Of a stretch of 64,000 nucleotides of DNA, positions 25,957-34,796 are shown one piece after another. The translations under genes were made by a program, and so were the position numbers. This stretch comes from CAJWKT01 sp964465375. Lineage in GTDB: Bacteria; Pseudomonadota; Gammaproteobacteria; Steroidobacterales; Rariloculaceae. Positions within the stretch are counted from its first letter, which is position 1. Every line of letters starts with the position of its first letter. The DNA lies in NCBI GenBank assembly GCA_964465375.1, contig CAYXIJ010000014.1, positions 1 through 64,000 on the forward strand, in the 5' to 3' direction. Below the pieces are notes generated by a model that saw nothing but the letters and a program-made list of their open reading frames with translations, did not search any database and was not told the origin of the DNA.

Positions 25957-27294
25957 GTGGCTAAGCTAGGTGCAGCGAATCCGGCATCTGTTATAGGTGA
26001 AGCAACCCGCTTTGGGGATGTACGCCAACGTTTATTATTTTTGATTGGAGCGTTGGTGGTATATCGCATCGGCACATTCATACCTGTTCCGGGAATTGAT
26101 CCAATTGCATTAGATCAATTTTTTGAGCAACAATCCGGAACGATTCTTAGCATGTTTAACATGTTTTCCGGTGGCGCACTAGAACGTTTGTCAATATTCG
26201 CTTTGGGAATCATGCCGTACATTTCTGCGTCCATTATTATGCAGATGGCGACCCATGTGGTACCAACATTAGGTCAGTTGCGAAAGGAAGGTGAAGCGGG
26301 AAGACGCAAAATTACTCAGTACACAAGATACGGTACGGTGATACTTTGTACTTTTCAGTCTACGGCCGCCGCCACTGCATTACAAAATCAGGGCATCGTG
26401 ATTAATCCTGGGCCAAACTTTGTACTAACTGCTGCCATAACGTTGGTTACAGGAACTATGTTTTTGATGTGGTTGGGAGAGCAAATTACCGAGCGTGGTG
26501 TGGGTAATGGCATTTCTATGATTATTCTAGCTAGCATAATATCGGGTTTACCTTCGGCTATTGGCGGTACTCTAGAGCTGGTAAATACGGGTGAAATGTC
26601 AGGTGCACTGGCACTAATTCTGATTATTTTAGTTCTGTTGGTGGTTTGGGCAGTGGTCTTTATGGAGCGGGCACAGCGACGTATAACGGTTAACTACGCG
26701 AAGCGTCAACAGGGGCGCCGTATGTATGCTGGTCAGACCAGTCATCTGCCTTTTAAAATAAATATGGCAGGTGTTATTCCGCCTATTTTTGCTTCTAGTT
26801 TGATCTTATTTCCTGCAACAGTGGCAAGTTGGTTTGGAACTAGTCAAGCAGTTTCTTGGCTGCAACGAGTCGCGGCCAGTCTTTCTCCTGGACAGCCCAT
26901 TTACATACTCATATACGCATCATTGATAATCTTTTTCTGTTTTTTCTATACGGCACTCGTTTTTAATTCGCGCGAGACAGCGGATAACCTTAAACGTTCG
27001 GGCGCTTTTATCCCCGGCATTCGGCCGGGTCAGCAGACCGCAGAATATATAGACAAAGTTCTCACGCGCCTGACTTTTTGGGGCGCGATGTACATCACTG
27101 TAGTGTGTTTGTTACCAGAGTTTATGATTTTAAATTTTCGCGTGCCTTTTTACTTTGGTGGTACATCACTATTAATTATTGTGGTTGTATCCATGGATTT
27201 CATGTCACAAATGCAGGCTCATATGATGAGCCATCAATATGAAGGTCTTTTGAAAAAGGCAAATCTTCGTGGAGGATATGGACGGGCGAGCTAA
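25957..27294 (+). CDS. secY: Preprotein translocase subunit SecY
   Basis: SecY is the ten-helix channel protein of the Sec translocon. The 445 residues begin (GTG 25957) with a short cytoplasmic tail, then VYRIGTFIPVPGID of helix 1 and the plug region FNMFSGGALERLSIFALGIMP. Nine further hydrophobic helices follow. The loop between helices 8 and 9 has NLKRSGAFIPGIRPG, which contacts SecA and the ribosome. An ATG at 25953 is out of frame and meets a stop within four codons, so GTG is the real start; AAGGGGA lies before it. Confidence 0.98.
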   Translation: MAKLGAANPASVIGEATRFGDVRQRLLFLIGALVVYRIGTFIPVPGIDPIALDQFFEQQSGTILSMFNMFSGGALERLSIFALGIMPYISASIIMQMATHVVPTLGQLRKEGEAGRRKITQYTRYGTVILCTFQSTAAATALQNQGIVINPGPNFVLTAAITLVTGTMFLMWLGEQITERGVGNGISMIILASIISGLPSAIGGTLELVNTGEMSGALALILIILVLLVVWAVVFMERAQRRITVNYAKRQQGRRMYAGQTSHLPFKINMAGVIPPIFASSLILFPATVASWFGTSQAVSWLQRVAASLSPGQPIYILIYASLIIFFCFFYTALVFNSRETADNLKRSGAFIPGIRPGQQTAEYIDKVLTRLTFWGAMYITVVCLLPEFMILNFRVPFYFGGTSLLIIVVVSMDFMSQMQAHMMSHQYEGLLKKANLRGGYGRAS

Positions 27295-27317
27295 AGTACG
27301 GCGCGCGGAATTAAGTT

Positions 27318-27431
27318 ATGAAAGTTAGAGCATCTGTAAAGAAAATCTGTCGGAATTGTAAAATAGTTCGGCGTAATGGCGTAGTTAGGGTTCTCTGCTC
27401 GAACCCGCGCCATAAGCAGCGACAGGGCTAA
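27318..27431 (+). CDS. rpmJ: 50S ribosomal protein L36 (zinc-ribbon type)
   Basis: A 37-residue protein (MKVRASVKKICRNCK..., ending HKQRQG) lies between secY and rpsM, the standard place for L36. The zinc ligands C11, C14, C27 and H32 are all present, so this is the zinc-containing paralogue. The gene is easy to miss because of its size. Confidence 0.97.
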   Translation: MKVRASVKKICRNCKIVRRNGVVRVLCSNPRHKQRQG

Positions 27432-27449
27432 AGGCGGGGAGAATATTTT

Positions 27450-27806
27450 ATGGCACGCATAGCTGGAATAAATGTTCCTGATACCAAGGATGTGGGCATT
27501 GCATTGACTCACATTTATGGCGTTGGACGTAGTCTTGCTCGACAAGCGTGTCACGCTGCTGACGTGGATCCCGCTACTAAGGTTAAGGACTTGAGTGAGC
27601 CAGAGGTCGTCAAGCTGCGAGATGTGATCAGCGAATTTAATATAGAAGGTGATTTACGGCGAGAGACCGCAATGAATATTAAGCGGCTTATGGATCTTGG
27701 TTCGTATAGAGGTATACGACATAGGCGTGGTTTACCGACTCGTGGTCAGCGAACGCGTACTAATGCACGTTGTCGAAAGGGTCCTAAGCGGCCCATGAGA
27801 AAATAG
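27450..27806 (+). CDS. rpsM: 30S ribosomal protein S13
   Basis: S13 contacts the P-site tRNA and forms bridges B1a and B1b. The 118 residues begin MARIAGINVPDTKDVGIALT; the basic C-terminus RGQRTRTNARCRKGPKR is complete. It is first in the alpha operon (rpsM-rpsK-rpsD-rpoA-rplQ) and is preceded by GGCGGGGAG. Confidence 0.98.
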   Translation: MARIAGINVPDTKDVGIALTHIYGVGRSLARQACHAADVDPATKVKDLSEPEVVKLRDVISEFNIEGDLRRETAMNIKRLMDLGSYRGIRHRRGLPTRGQRTRTNARCRKGPKRPMRK

Positions 27807-27823
27807 GAGTCTAAAAGAAAATT

Positions 27824-28210
27824 ATGGCCCAGCCGACTCGTACAAGACGGAAGGTAAAGCGTCAAATTCTTGATGCTATAGCGCACATTCACGCGTCATT
27901 CAACAATACCATTATCACGATAACAGATAGACAGGGTAATGCTCTTAGTTGGGCAACAGCCGGTGGTTGTGGATTTCGTGGTTCTCGAAAAAGTACTCCT
28001 TTTGCTGCACAAGTGGCTGCTGAACGTGCAGGTACGGCGGCAATGGATTATGGCGTGAAGAATCTAGAGGTACGCGTAAAGGGCCCTGGCCCAGGCAGAG
28101 AGTCCGCTGTGCGCGCACTAAATTCAGTCGGTTTTAGGATCACGCAAATCGAAGACGTGACCCCAATACCACATAATGGGTGCCGCCCTCCAAAGCGGCG
28201 CCGGGTGTAA
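27824..28210 (+). CDS. rpsK: 30S ribosomal protein S11
   Basis: S11 forms the platform and contacts the mRNA exit region. The 128 residues contain ATVHIHA-like IAHIHASFNNTIITITDRQG, GFRGSRKSTPFAAQVAAE and the C-terminal THNGCRPPKRRRV-like PHNGCRPPKRRRV. It is normal length. Confidence 0.98.
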   Translation: MAQPTRTRRKVKRQILDAIAHIHASFNNTIITITDRQGNALSWATAGGCGFRGSRKSTPFAAQVAAERAGTAAMDYGVKNLEVRVKGPGPGRESAVRALNSVGFRITQIEDVTPIPHNGCRPPKRRRV

Positions 28211-28222
28211 TTGGAATTTATT

Positions 28223-28843
28223 ATGGCAAGATATATAGGTCCAACATGCAAACTTGCCCGCCGAGAGGGTACTGATTTGTTTCTTAAGAGTGGCGTTAAG
28301 CCACTTGAGTCGAAGTGCAAATTAGAGGTGCCTCCGGGTGGCCCAGGTCAGAGGCGTACACGCTTATCGGATTATGGATTGCAGCTTCGGGAAAAACAGA
28401 AGCTCCGCCGAATGTACGGGGTGCTAGAACGTCAATTTCGCAACTACTATAAAAAAGCTGCGAAGGGTAAGGGCTCCACGGGAGAAAATCTCCTTCGAAT
28501 GCTGGAGTCCCGTTTGGATAATGTGGTTTATCGAATGGGTTTTGCGTCAACACGAGCAGAGGCACGTCAACTCGTAAACCACAAGGGAATTTCAGTAAAC
28601 GAAAGAACTGTGAATATACCTTCTTATCAGCTGAAGGTAGGCGATAAAGTGGAGATCCGCAATCGTGCGAAAGAGCAGACGAGGATTAGGTCCGCATTAG
28701 ATATCGCTACGCAGGTTGGTTTTCCAGAGTGGGTTGATGTTGACGACAAAAAAATGGAGGGATTACTGAAAGCTCTGCCAGAGCGGGACGAAATTCTCCA
28801 TGACATTAACGAGAATTTAGTGGTAGAGCTCTACTCAAAGTAA
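28223..28843 (+). CDS. rpsD: 30S ribosomal protein S4
   Basis: S4 nucleates 30S assembly and in E. coli represses the alpha operon. ATG 28223 gives exactly 206 residues (MARYIGPTCKLARREGTDLF...). The in-frame TTG at 28211 is an unneeded extension. The S4 RNA-binding domain is visible as RLDNVVYRMGFASTRAEARQ. It is the zinc-free form. Confidence 0.98.
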   Translation: MARYIGPTCKLARREGTDLFLKSGVKPLESKCKLEVPPGGPGQRRTRLSDYGLQLREKQKLRRMYGVLERQFRNYYKKAAKGKGSTGENLLRMLESRLDNVVYRMGFASTRAEARQLVNHKGISVNERTVNIPSYQLKVGDKVEIRNRAKEQTRIRSALDIATQVGFPEWVDVDDKKMEGLLKALPERDEILHDINENLVVELYSK

Positions 28844-28859
28844 TGTGAGGTTAATCTAG

Positions 28860-29873
28860 ATGCAACAGGAAGTTATATCAGAATTTTTGAGGCCCAGGGG
28901 AGTCAAAATTCAGTCCCTTAGTGCTAATCGAGCGAGAATAACCGTAGAGCCTTTTGAGAGGGGATTCGGTCATACTTTGGGTAATGCTTTGAGGCGAGTT
29001 TTATTATCTTCGATGCCAGGAGCAGCCGTCATAGAGGCAGAAATTGAAGGAGTGTTGCATGAATATACAAGCATTCAGGGCATTCAAGAGGATGTGGTCG
29101 ATATATTATTAAATCTAAAGGAAGTAGCTATAAAGATGCATAATAGAAATGAGGCTGAACTTTCTCTTTCTAAGACAGGGCCTGGACCTGCTACGGCCGG
29201 TGACATTATTTGTGATCATGACATCGAAATTGTTAATCCTGATTTAGTACTTGCGAATTTAACTGACGCTGGGGAAATTAGAGTTTTTCTGAAGGTCGCT
29301 AAAGGACGCGGCTACCAGCCAGCTGCAAATCAAGCTACATTTGAAGAGCCGACACGACCTATTGGAAAATTACAGTTGGATGCGTCATTTAGCCCAGTTC
29401 GTCGTGTTACCTATAATGTGGAAAGCGCGAGAGTTGAGCAGCGCACGGACCTCGATAAACTAATAATTGAAATAGAAACCAATGGAACAATCGATCCAGA
29501 AGAAGCCATCCGATATGCAGGTGAAATCCTTAAAAATCAGCTAGAAGTATTTGTAGATTTACAGGGTGAAGATGATATGGGGCTTGGATTAGCCGAAGTT
29601 CAAGTAGATGCAATTTTATTGCGCCCTGTGGATGAACTGGAACTCACGGTTCGTTCGGCGAATTGCTTAAAGTCGGAGGATATCAACTATATAGGGGATC
29701 TTGTTCAGCGAACTGAGGTGGAGTTGTTGCGTACGCCCAACCTTGGTAAGAAGTCCCTGACAGAGATTAAAGAGGTACTTGAGTCACACGATCTAGTGCT
29801 TGGTACTCGTCTTGAGAATTGGCCACCAGCGGCCCTGCAAAAAGAGCAGGAACTGCTGTCGGAAGTTCTCTGA
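28860..29873 (+). CDS. rpoA: RNA polymerase subunit alpha
   Basis: RpoA dimerises to start polymerase assembly (N-terminal domain, EPFERGFGHTLGNALRRVLL) and binds UP-elements and activators through its C-terminal domain (about 255-325, VRSANCLKSEDINYIGDLV... NLGKKSLTEIKEVL). The helix-hairpin-helix residues that bind DNA look standard. The 337 residues are slightly more than E. coli (329). It ends in TGA. Confidence 0.99.
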   Translation: MQQEVISEFLRPRGVKIQSLSANRARITVEPFERGFGHTLGNALRRVLLSSMPGAAVIEAEIEGVLHEYTSIQGIQEDVVDILLNLKEVAIKMHNRNEAELSLSKTGPGPATAGDIICDHDIEIVNPDLVLANLTDAGEIRVFLKVAKGRGYQPAANQATFEEPTRPIGKLQLDASFSPVRRVTYNVESARVEQRTDLDKLIIEIETNGTIDPEEAIRYAGEILKNQLEVFVDLQGEDDMGLGLAEVQVDAILLRPVDELELTVRSANCLKSEDINYIGDLVQRTEVELLRTPNLGKKSLTEIKEVLESHDLVLGTRLENWPPAALQKEQELLSEVL

Positions 29874-29892
29874 TCGTCTTGGAGAACTCAGA

Positions 29893-30267
29893 ATGAGGCA
29901 TCGAAAATCTGGGCGAAGACTTGGAAGGAATTCCGCCCATCGCAAGGCAATGTATCGAAATATGGCAGCTTCCCTAATGAGACATGAGACAATCAGGACA
30001 ACTTTGCCCAAGGCGAAGGAATTGCGTCGGGTGGTAGAGCCACTGATTACTTTGGCGAAGGATGACCATGTATCGAAGCGGAGACTTGCATTTTCCCGAT
30101 TACGCGATGAAGTAGCAGTGGGCAAGCTTTTTAATGAGCTTGGCCCACGGTTTAAGGATCGCCCAGGGGGGTATTTGAGAATACTGAAAATTGGGCGTCG
30201 ACCAGGTGATGCAGCGCCTATGGCTCTTGTTCAACTACTTGATCAGCCTGATATGGAATCCAGTTGA
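29893..30267 (+). CDS. rplQ: 50S ribosomal protein L17
   Basis: L17 lies at the tunnel exit rim. ATG 29893 gives 124 residues: MRHRKSGRRLGRNSAHRKAM... with NMAASLMRHETIRTTLPKAKELR. It ends the alpha operon in TGA. The 73 bases between it and the convergent gene at 30,341 contain only weak stems (for example CCCT/AGGG around a T-rich loop), so I cannot point to a firm terminator. Confidence 0.97.
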   Translation: MRHRKSGRRLGRNSAHRKAMYRNMAASLMRHETIRTTLPKAKELRRVVEPLITLAKDDHVSKRRLAFSRLRDEVAVGKLFNELGPRFKDRPGGYLRILKIGRRPGDAAPMALVQLLDQPDMESS

Positions 30268-30340
30268 TTGCACATTTTCCTCTGGCTACTTAACCAATAA
30301 TCTTTCTGGTTGTCAGGCTGAGGGGCTCCCTTTTTGAGGG

Positions 30341-31063
30341 TTAGGCTTGCAGAGTATTAGATTTTTTTCGCAAGCGTAAGCGTACTCGTAATCTCCGCAA
30401 AGTGATCTTTTGCCATACAATTCTAATCAACCGGGCAATGCGTTCTTCAGGAAGTGGGTTATATATTTTAGCATCAGCAGGCGAAAGATTTTCAAAGCGC
30501 CGTTGGTATTTAAGTTTAATCCATGCATTATAATCTGCTTGCGCTATTCTTTTAAAAACCCACCAATTCCACCAACTATATCGGTCTTTTCTAAGATAAG
30601 CAGTTCCAAAGTCGATTACGTAGGGTTGTTCGTCCTGAGTCACGAGAATATTATCCTTTCTTTTTAGGTCGCCATGGGCAACACCTGCTTGATGCATTGC
30701 TTTCACAATAGCGAGAAGATCCTTAAAGAATTTATCCCGATCTTGAAGCTTGGTTTCGTATTTGCGAAACGTTTGTCCTGGAAGATGCTCTAGGAGTAAA
30801 TATTTTTTGTCAATGAGTCCAAGACATTTAGGAATTCCAGGAACATCAAGTAAGTATTGATATACTGAAAATTCTCTGCGAATTGTAGCTTCTCGAAAAC
30901 TTCTCAAAAGAAAGTTTCCATGGACACGCTTTAGGGCAAAATCTCCAAAGGGGCTCTTATAGAGATCAATTGAAGCTTGGTATCCCTTACCCAATGGCTT
31001 TCCTGAAGAATCAAGTTCAGTACGAAGCCAAGATCTGAGTTGTTCTAAATTCTTTGATGTCAC
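30341..31063 (-). CDS. Small kinase-fold protein (RIO/lipopolysaccharide-kinase-like)
   Basis: The 240 residues match the protein-kinase fold. ALKRV (K45) is the probable ATP-binding lysine, LLLEHL (about 90-94) looks like the hinge, HGDLKRKDN (130-138) is the catalytic loop with Asp132 and Asn138, and DFG (151-153) binds metal. The small size and the HGDLK form resemble RIO-type kinases and the Kdo/heptose kinases of lipopolysaccharide core rather than regulatory Ser/Thr kinases. The substrate is unknown. It ends in a very basic tail (about 210-235). It is probably the last gene of an operon with the methyltransferase (6-base gap) and pepQ. Confidence 0.75.
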   Translation of the reverse strand: MTSKNLEQLRSWLRTELDSSGKPLGKGYQASIDLYKSPFGDFALKRVHGNFLLRSFREATIRREFSVYQYLLDVPGIPKCLGLIDKKYLLLEHLPGQTFRKYETKLQDRDKFFKDLLAIVKAMHQAGVAHGDLKRKDNILVTQDEQPYVIDFGTAYLRKDRYSWWNWWVFKRIAQADYNAWIKLKYQRRFENLSPADAKIYNPLPEERIARLIRIVWQKITLRRLRVRLRLRKKSNTLQA

Positions 31064-31069
31064 AGTTAG

Positions 31070-31660
31070 TCAATAAAGTTTCCGTGAAATCAATATAAGG
31101 CAATATAAGATAAATAAAGTGATTACAGGTTCCCCATTATTCTTTAAGCTTTTTATGAAGGACCATCTCCCAGAGCTAGACAACTTAATTTTAGTAAGCT
31201 TTGGTATTAGTGCTGGTACCCTCTCGGACCAACTTTTCCATAGGGGGCCAAATAATTTATATAATTTCCTATCTTCGTATTCAATAGCTGCTGGATAGTA
31301 AAAAAAGAAAAAAAGTAGTGCTATAGGGACGGACCAAAAGTTTCCAGAAGAAATTGAAAAACCCAATATAATTAGTATGTTACCAGAATACAAAGGATGC
31401 CGAACGAGAGCATAAGGACCTGTTGTCGCAAGTTCCATATTTTTCACAATGTACCCACTCGCAAATAGTCGCAACATTGTTCCAGCTAACATAAGTGGCA
31501 CACTCGCTAAAAACAAAAATAGAGTTGGTTGTGCAATAGAGGTAAAAAAAATAATTAACAGTATTGCTAGAAATTGTCGGGAAGTTTCGTGATAGCGTAG
31601 CTCTCTAAGTATATAGGGGAAACCATGAAGCGGTGGCAAATCTTGCGTACGATGCGACAT
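31070..31660 (-). CDS. ICMT/PEMT-type membrane methyltransferase
   Basis: The 196-residue membrane protein carries the signature of isoprenylcysteine carboxyl methyltransferase-like enzymes: GPYALVRHPLYSGN (81-94) and the E-x-E near 127-129 (IEYEDRKLYKLFG). Hydrophobic segments lie at about 30-42, 47-67, 92-106, 110-125 and 178-195. Bacterial members methylate varied lipid or small-molecule acceptors, and the substrate here cannot be read from sequence. It starts 18 bases after pepQ and ends 6 bases before the kinase-fold gene, so the three are probably co-transcribed. Confidence 0.75.
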   Translation of the reverse strand: MSHRTQDLPPLHGFPYILRELRYHETSRQFLAILLIIFFTSIAQPTLFLFLASVPLMLAGTMLRLFASGYIVKNMELATTGPYALVRHPLYSGNILIILGFSISSGNFWSVPIALLFFFFYYPAAIEYEDRKLYKLFGPLWKSWSERVPALIPKLTKIKLSSSGRWSFIKSLKNNGEPVITLFILYCLILISRKLY

Positions 31661-31678
31661 TAGGATTCCTTGTCTCTG

Positions 31679-33043
31679 TTAAAAAATACTTACTGCACTC
31701 ATAGAGCTCATAGAAGGCAAAAATTGTCTTGTTAAATTACGAGTTTTTGAGGTAGTAACAACAATGTTATCTTCGATTCTAACACCTCCAAAGGGTATGA
31801 ATTCCTCTATTAGGTCCCAATTGATATGCTTTTTGTGAGTGGACACAGAAAGTTTTTTTAATAGCATTGGAATAAAATAAATCCCAGGCTCAATCGTTAA
31901 AACGAATCCAGGTTCGAGAACCCGAGTTAGGCGTAGGTGGGGATGTTCAGCTGGCGGGGGCAGTAGAGCCCCGTTCGGTGTTTTTTGATGACCCCCGGCA
32001 TCATGAACTTGGAGGCCTAATAAATGACCCAGACCGTGAGGAAAAAAGGTACGCGTGATGCCCGCTTCATAGGCTTGAGCTGCACTGCAAAACACCAATT
32101 TATGTTTTGAGAGAATTTCTGCTACCAATCTGTGGGCTTGATCGTTTAGCTCGACGAAGTCGGTTCCTTTTACTGCTTGAGAACACAAGAATTGTTGCAT
32201 GGAATCCATGTCAGCTATCAATTTCTGAAATCTTCGATTTTGGGCACAGCAAGTGCGCGTGATGTCTGATGCGTAACCATTGAATTGAGCACCAGCGTCC
32301 AGTAGAAGAGAATGAATTTCTGCCGGAGATCTTTGGTTTAGATTTTGGTAGTGGAGAATGGAAGCATGTTCGTTAAGAGCAACAACATTTGGGTAAGGAA
32401 GTTCTGTTTCGCGCTGATTGGTAGCAGCACAGTAGGCGTGATTGATGTGAAATTCTGATACCTCTAATGGAAAAGTATTTTTTGCAGCAATGTGTCCTTG
32501 GGCTGCAATCTGGTTAGCATATTCTATGCACTTAATTTCGTAGTCGGTTTTAAATGCTCGGAAATAGTTTAATTCGTTTAGTAGTCTAGGATCATTAAAG
32601 ACGGCGGAATCACCAGTGTTATCAGCGTCGGGCCCAATAAACGCTTTTTTCATTTTTGTGGGCATTACCATTTTCAACGCATCATCTGATGTTTCGGCAA
32701 TTTGAATATTAAAATATTGCACCCAGTGACCCTCGGGATCCGGGACGGTTTCCTGCCAGTAATTCTTGGGTTGCACGTAAACGAGTAGCGGCCTTTCGGC
32801 AGGCGTAAGTCTTAAGACGCAGCCAGGGCTTTGGGTTAGAGGAACCCAAGCATTAAAATGGGGCTCGACCGAATAGGGATAGCTGAGGCCGCTTCTGCCG
32901 ATCTGTTGATGGTTTCCAGCTAAAATCACCATACTATCGTAGCCAGTCGTTTCCAGCGCATTTTCTAGGCGTCCATTCAGCACGTCTAAATGATGAGAAA
33001 ATAATGTTGAGAAGGAAGCTGACTCTGGGTGTTTTGTTGGCAT
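31679..33043 (-). CDS. pepQ: Xaa-Pro dipeptidase PepQ
   Basis: PepQ is a metal-dependent dipeptidase for X-Pro dipeptides. The 454-residue protein aligns along its whole length with E. coli PepQ (443). All five metal ligands of the pita-bread fold are present: D249 and D260 (LLLDAGAQFNGYASDITRT), H340 (PHGLGH), E385 (IEPGIYF) and E424 (VRIEDNIVV). It heads the leftward operon; the 94-base gap to the divergent gene at 33,138 holds a palindrome (33107-33119). Confidence 0.93.
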   Translation of the reverse strand: MPTKHPESASFSTLFSHHLDVLNGRLENALETTGYDSMVILAGNHQQIGRSGLSYPYSVEPHFNAWVPLTQSPGCVLRLTPAERPLLVYVQPKNYWQETVPDPEGHWVQYFNIQIAETSDDALKMVMPTKMKKAFIGPDADNTGDSAVFNDPRLLNELNYFRAFKTDYEIKCIEYANQIAAQGHIAAKNTFPLEVSEFHINHAYCAATNQRETELPYPNVVALNEHASILHYQNLNQRSPAEIHSLLLDAGAQFNGYASDITRTCCAQNRRFQKLIADMDSMQQFLCSQAVKGTDFVELNDQAHRLVAEILSKHKLVFCSAAQAYEAGITRTFFPHGLGHLLGLQVHDAGGHQKTPNGALLPPPAEHPHLRLTRVLEPGFVLTIEPGIYFIPMLLKKLSVSTHKKHINWDLIEEFIPFGGVRIEDNIVVTTSKTRNLTRQFLPSMSSMSAVSIF

Positions 33044-33106
33044 TTGAAGGCTAATTTTTTAAGTACATCCGTATTTTGGTTAACACACTGCTCAATCTCA
33101 GGAATA

Positions 33107-33119
33107 ATAGACGGTCTAT
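33107..33119. promoter_or_regulatory. 13-base palindrome in the pepQ/GGT divergent gap
   Basis: ATAGAC-G-GTCTAT is a perfect 6-base inverted repeat around one base, about 20 bases before the start at 33138 and about 65 before the pepQ start. Its size and place between divergent genes fit a dimeric repressor site. I do not recognise it as the site of a known regulator, and I see no clear -35/-10 pair around it. Confidence 0.4.
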
Positions 33120-33137
33120 CAATGTGTACCAAGTCCA

Positions 33138-34787
33138 ATGGATAGGTCCTTTAGCAAATATTTTTCAACCCGCCCAGTCGTTATGGCGAACAATGGCATG
33201 GCGGCCACAAGCCAGCCTCTTGCTACAGAGATTGCCGTAGAGATTTTGAAAAAGGGAGGTACTGCTATTGATGCTGCTATATCTGCCAACGCTGCGTTGG
33301 GATTAATGGAGCCTACAGGCGCTGGAATTGGTGGCGATTTATTCGCGATTGTCTGGGATGCGAGTGAAGGGAAATTGCATGGCTTGAATGCTAGCGGTAG
33401 GGCACCGAAAAGCTTGCAGTTAGAGCGCCTCAGGGAACTTTGTATCGATGCGATTCCAGAATATGGGCCGCTTTCAGTTAGTGTTCCTGGTGCAGTGGAT
33501 GGATGGTTTGCATTGCACAAACGATTTGGTCGACTGTCCATGGAAGAGATTCTGGCACCCGCGATTGAGTACGCTAAAAAAGGGTTTCCAGTAACCGAGG
33601 TGATTGCGGGTGAATGGTCAGAGAGCGCTGGTGACCTTCATTCTTTTCCGGGATTTTCAGAGCTTTTTATGCCGGGAGGACGCCCTCCTGCTGCCGGTGA
33701 GATTTTCAAAAATCCACGGCTTGGAGAGACGTATAGTATCCTGGCGAGTGATGGGCGTGATGCCTTTTATAGTGGAGACATAGCCCGAGGGATTCATGAT
33801 TACATGCATACTAACGGGGGATATCTTAGCTATGAAGATTTTACTAGCCATCAATCTGATTGGGTTAAGCCTGTGTCGACAAACTATCGAGGCCATGAGG
33901 TTTGGGAATTGCCGCCAAGTGGCCAGGGCATTGCTGTATTGCAGATGTTGAACATACTTGAAGCATATGACTTAAAAAAGATGGGATTTGGCAGTTCACA
34001 GTACCTTCATCTTTTGATAGAGGCTAAGAAGCTTGTTTTTGAGGACCGCGCTCGCTATTACGCGGACCCAGAGTTTAGCGAAATACCCGTAGATAAACTG
34101 ATATCTAAGCAGTATGCAGCTAGCAGGCGCGCGTTAATCAATACTGAACGAGCCTCTCATGAGCTATCTTATGGAGACCCTGAAATGCTGGCGCACGGTG
34201 ACACTGTCTATCTTACAGTGGCAGATAGCGCAGGGAATATGGTGTCACTAATTCAAAGCAACTATCGAGGCATGGGATCGGGGATGACCATCGCCAACCT
34301 AGGCTTTGGCTTGCAAAGTCGTGGCGAATTATTCAGTCTCGAGACTGGCCACCCTAATGTGTATGCGCCCGGGAAAAGGCCATTTCATACAATTATTCCA
34401 GCTTTTGTCACGAGAGACGACGGATCATTGCTAACTTTTGGTGTTATGGGTGCTGATATGCAGCCCCAAGGTCAGGTACAAATATTGGTCAACTTGATTG
34501 ACTTTGAAATGAACCTCCAAGAAGCTGGGGATGCGCCGCGTATTCGTCACAATGGGTCCTCAAGCCCAACGGGGGATGTCATGAGCGATAGTGGAACGGT
34601 TCTATTCGAATCCGGATTTAAACCGGATGTGCTTGATACGTTGGAGGGGTACGGCCATCGCAAGGGGCACAATGAGGATGGTGAGAGTGCCTTTGGTGGC
34701 TATCAGGCAATTCTTCGGGAAAAAGATCAAGGTGTTTATCTAGGTGCTTCAGAATCGAGGAAAGATGGTCATGCGGCAGGTTATTGA
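33138..34787 (+). CDS. Gamma-glutamyltransferase-family hydrolase
   Basis: The 549-residue protein is an Ntn-hydrolase of the gamma-glutamyltranspeptidase family: N-terminal GGTAIDAAISANAALGLMEPTGAGIGGDLF and the autocleavage site HGDTVYLTV with Thr356 as the presumed new N-terminal nucleophile. SNYRGMGSG and FGVMGADMQPQGQVQ are downstream active-site regions. I see no signal peptide (MDRSFSKYFSTRPVVMANNG...), unlike periplasmic GGT, so it looks cytoplasmic like YwrD-type members. The usual substrates would be glutathione or other gamma-glutamyl compounds, but cephalosporin acylase-like relatives exist. It precedes trpS by 9 bases. Confidence 0.9.
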   Translation: MDRSFSKYFSTRPVVMANNGMAATSQPLATEIAVEILKKGGTAIDAAISANAALGLMEPTGAGIGGDLFAIVWDASEGKLHGLNASGRAPKSLQLERLRELCIDAIPEYGPLSVSVPGAVDGWFALHKRFGRLSMEEILAPAIEYAKKGFPVTEVIAGEWSESAGDLHSFPGFSELFMPGGRPPAAGEIFKNPRLGETYSILASDGRDAFYSGDIARGIHDYMHTNGGYLSYEDFTSHQSDWVKPVSTNYRGHEVWELPPSGQGIAVLQMLNILEAYDLKKMGFGSSQYLHLLIEAKKLVFEDRARYYADPEFSEIPVDKLISKQYAASRRALINTERASHELSYGDPEMLAHGDTVYLTVADSAGNMVSLIQSNYRGMGSGMTIANLGFGLQSRGELFSLETGHPNVYAPGKRPFHTIIPAFVTRDDGSLLTFGVMGADMQPQGQVQILVNLIDFEMNLQEAGDAPRIRHNGSSSPTGDVMSDSGTVLFESGFKPDVLDTLEGYGHRKGHNEDGESAFGGYQAILREKDQGVYLGASESRKDGHAAGY

Positions 34788-34796
34788 GGATTTTGG

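Noticed and set aside
1..30267. Genome-wide reassignment of UGA to Trp
   Set aside because: At least 15 genes end in TGA at the expected family length, followed at once by ribosome sites or non-coding gaps, and Trp codons in the conserved proteins I checked are TGG.
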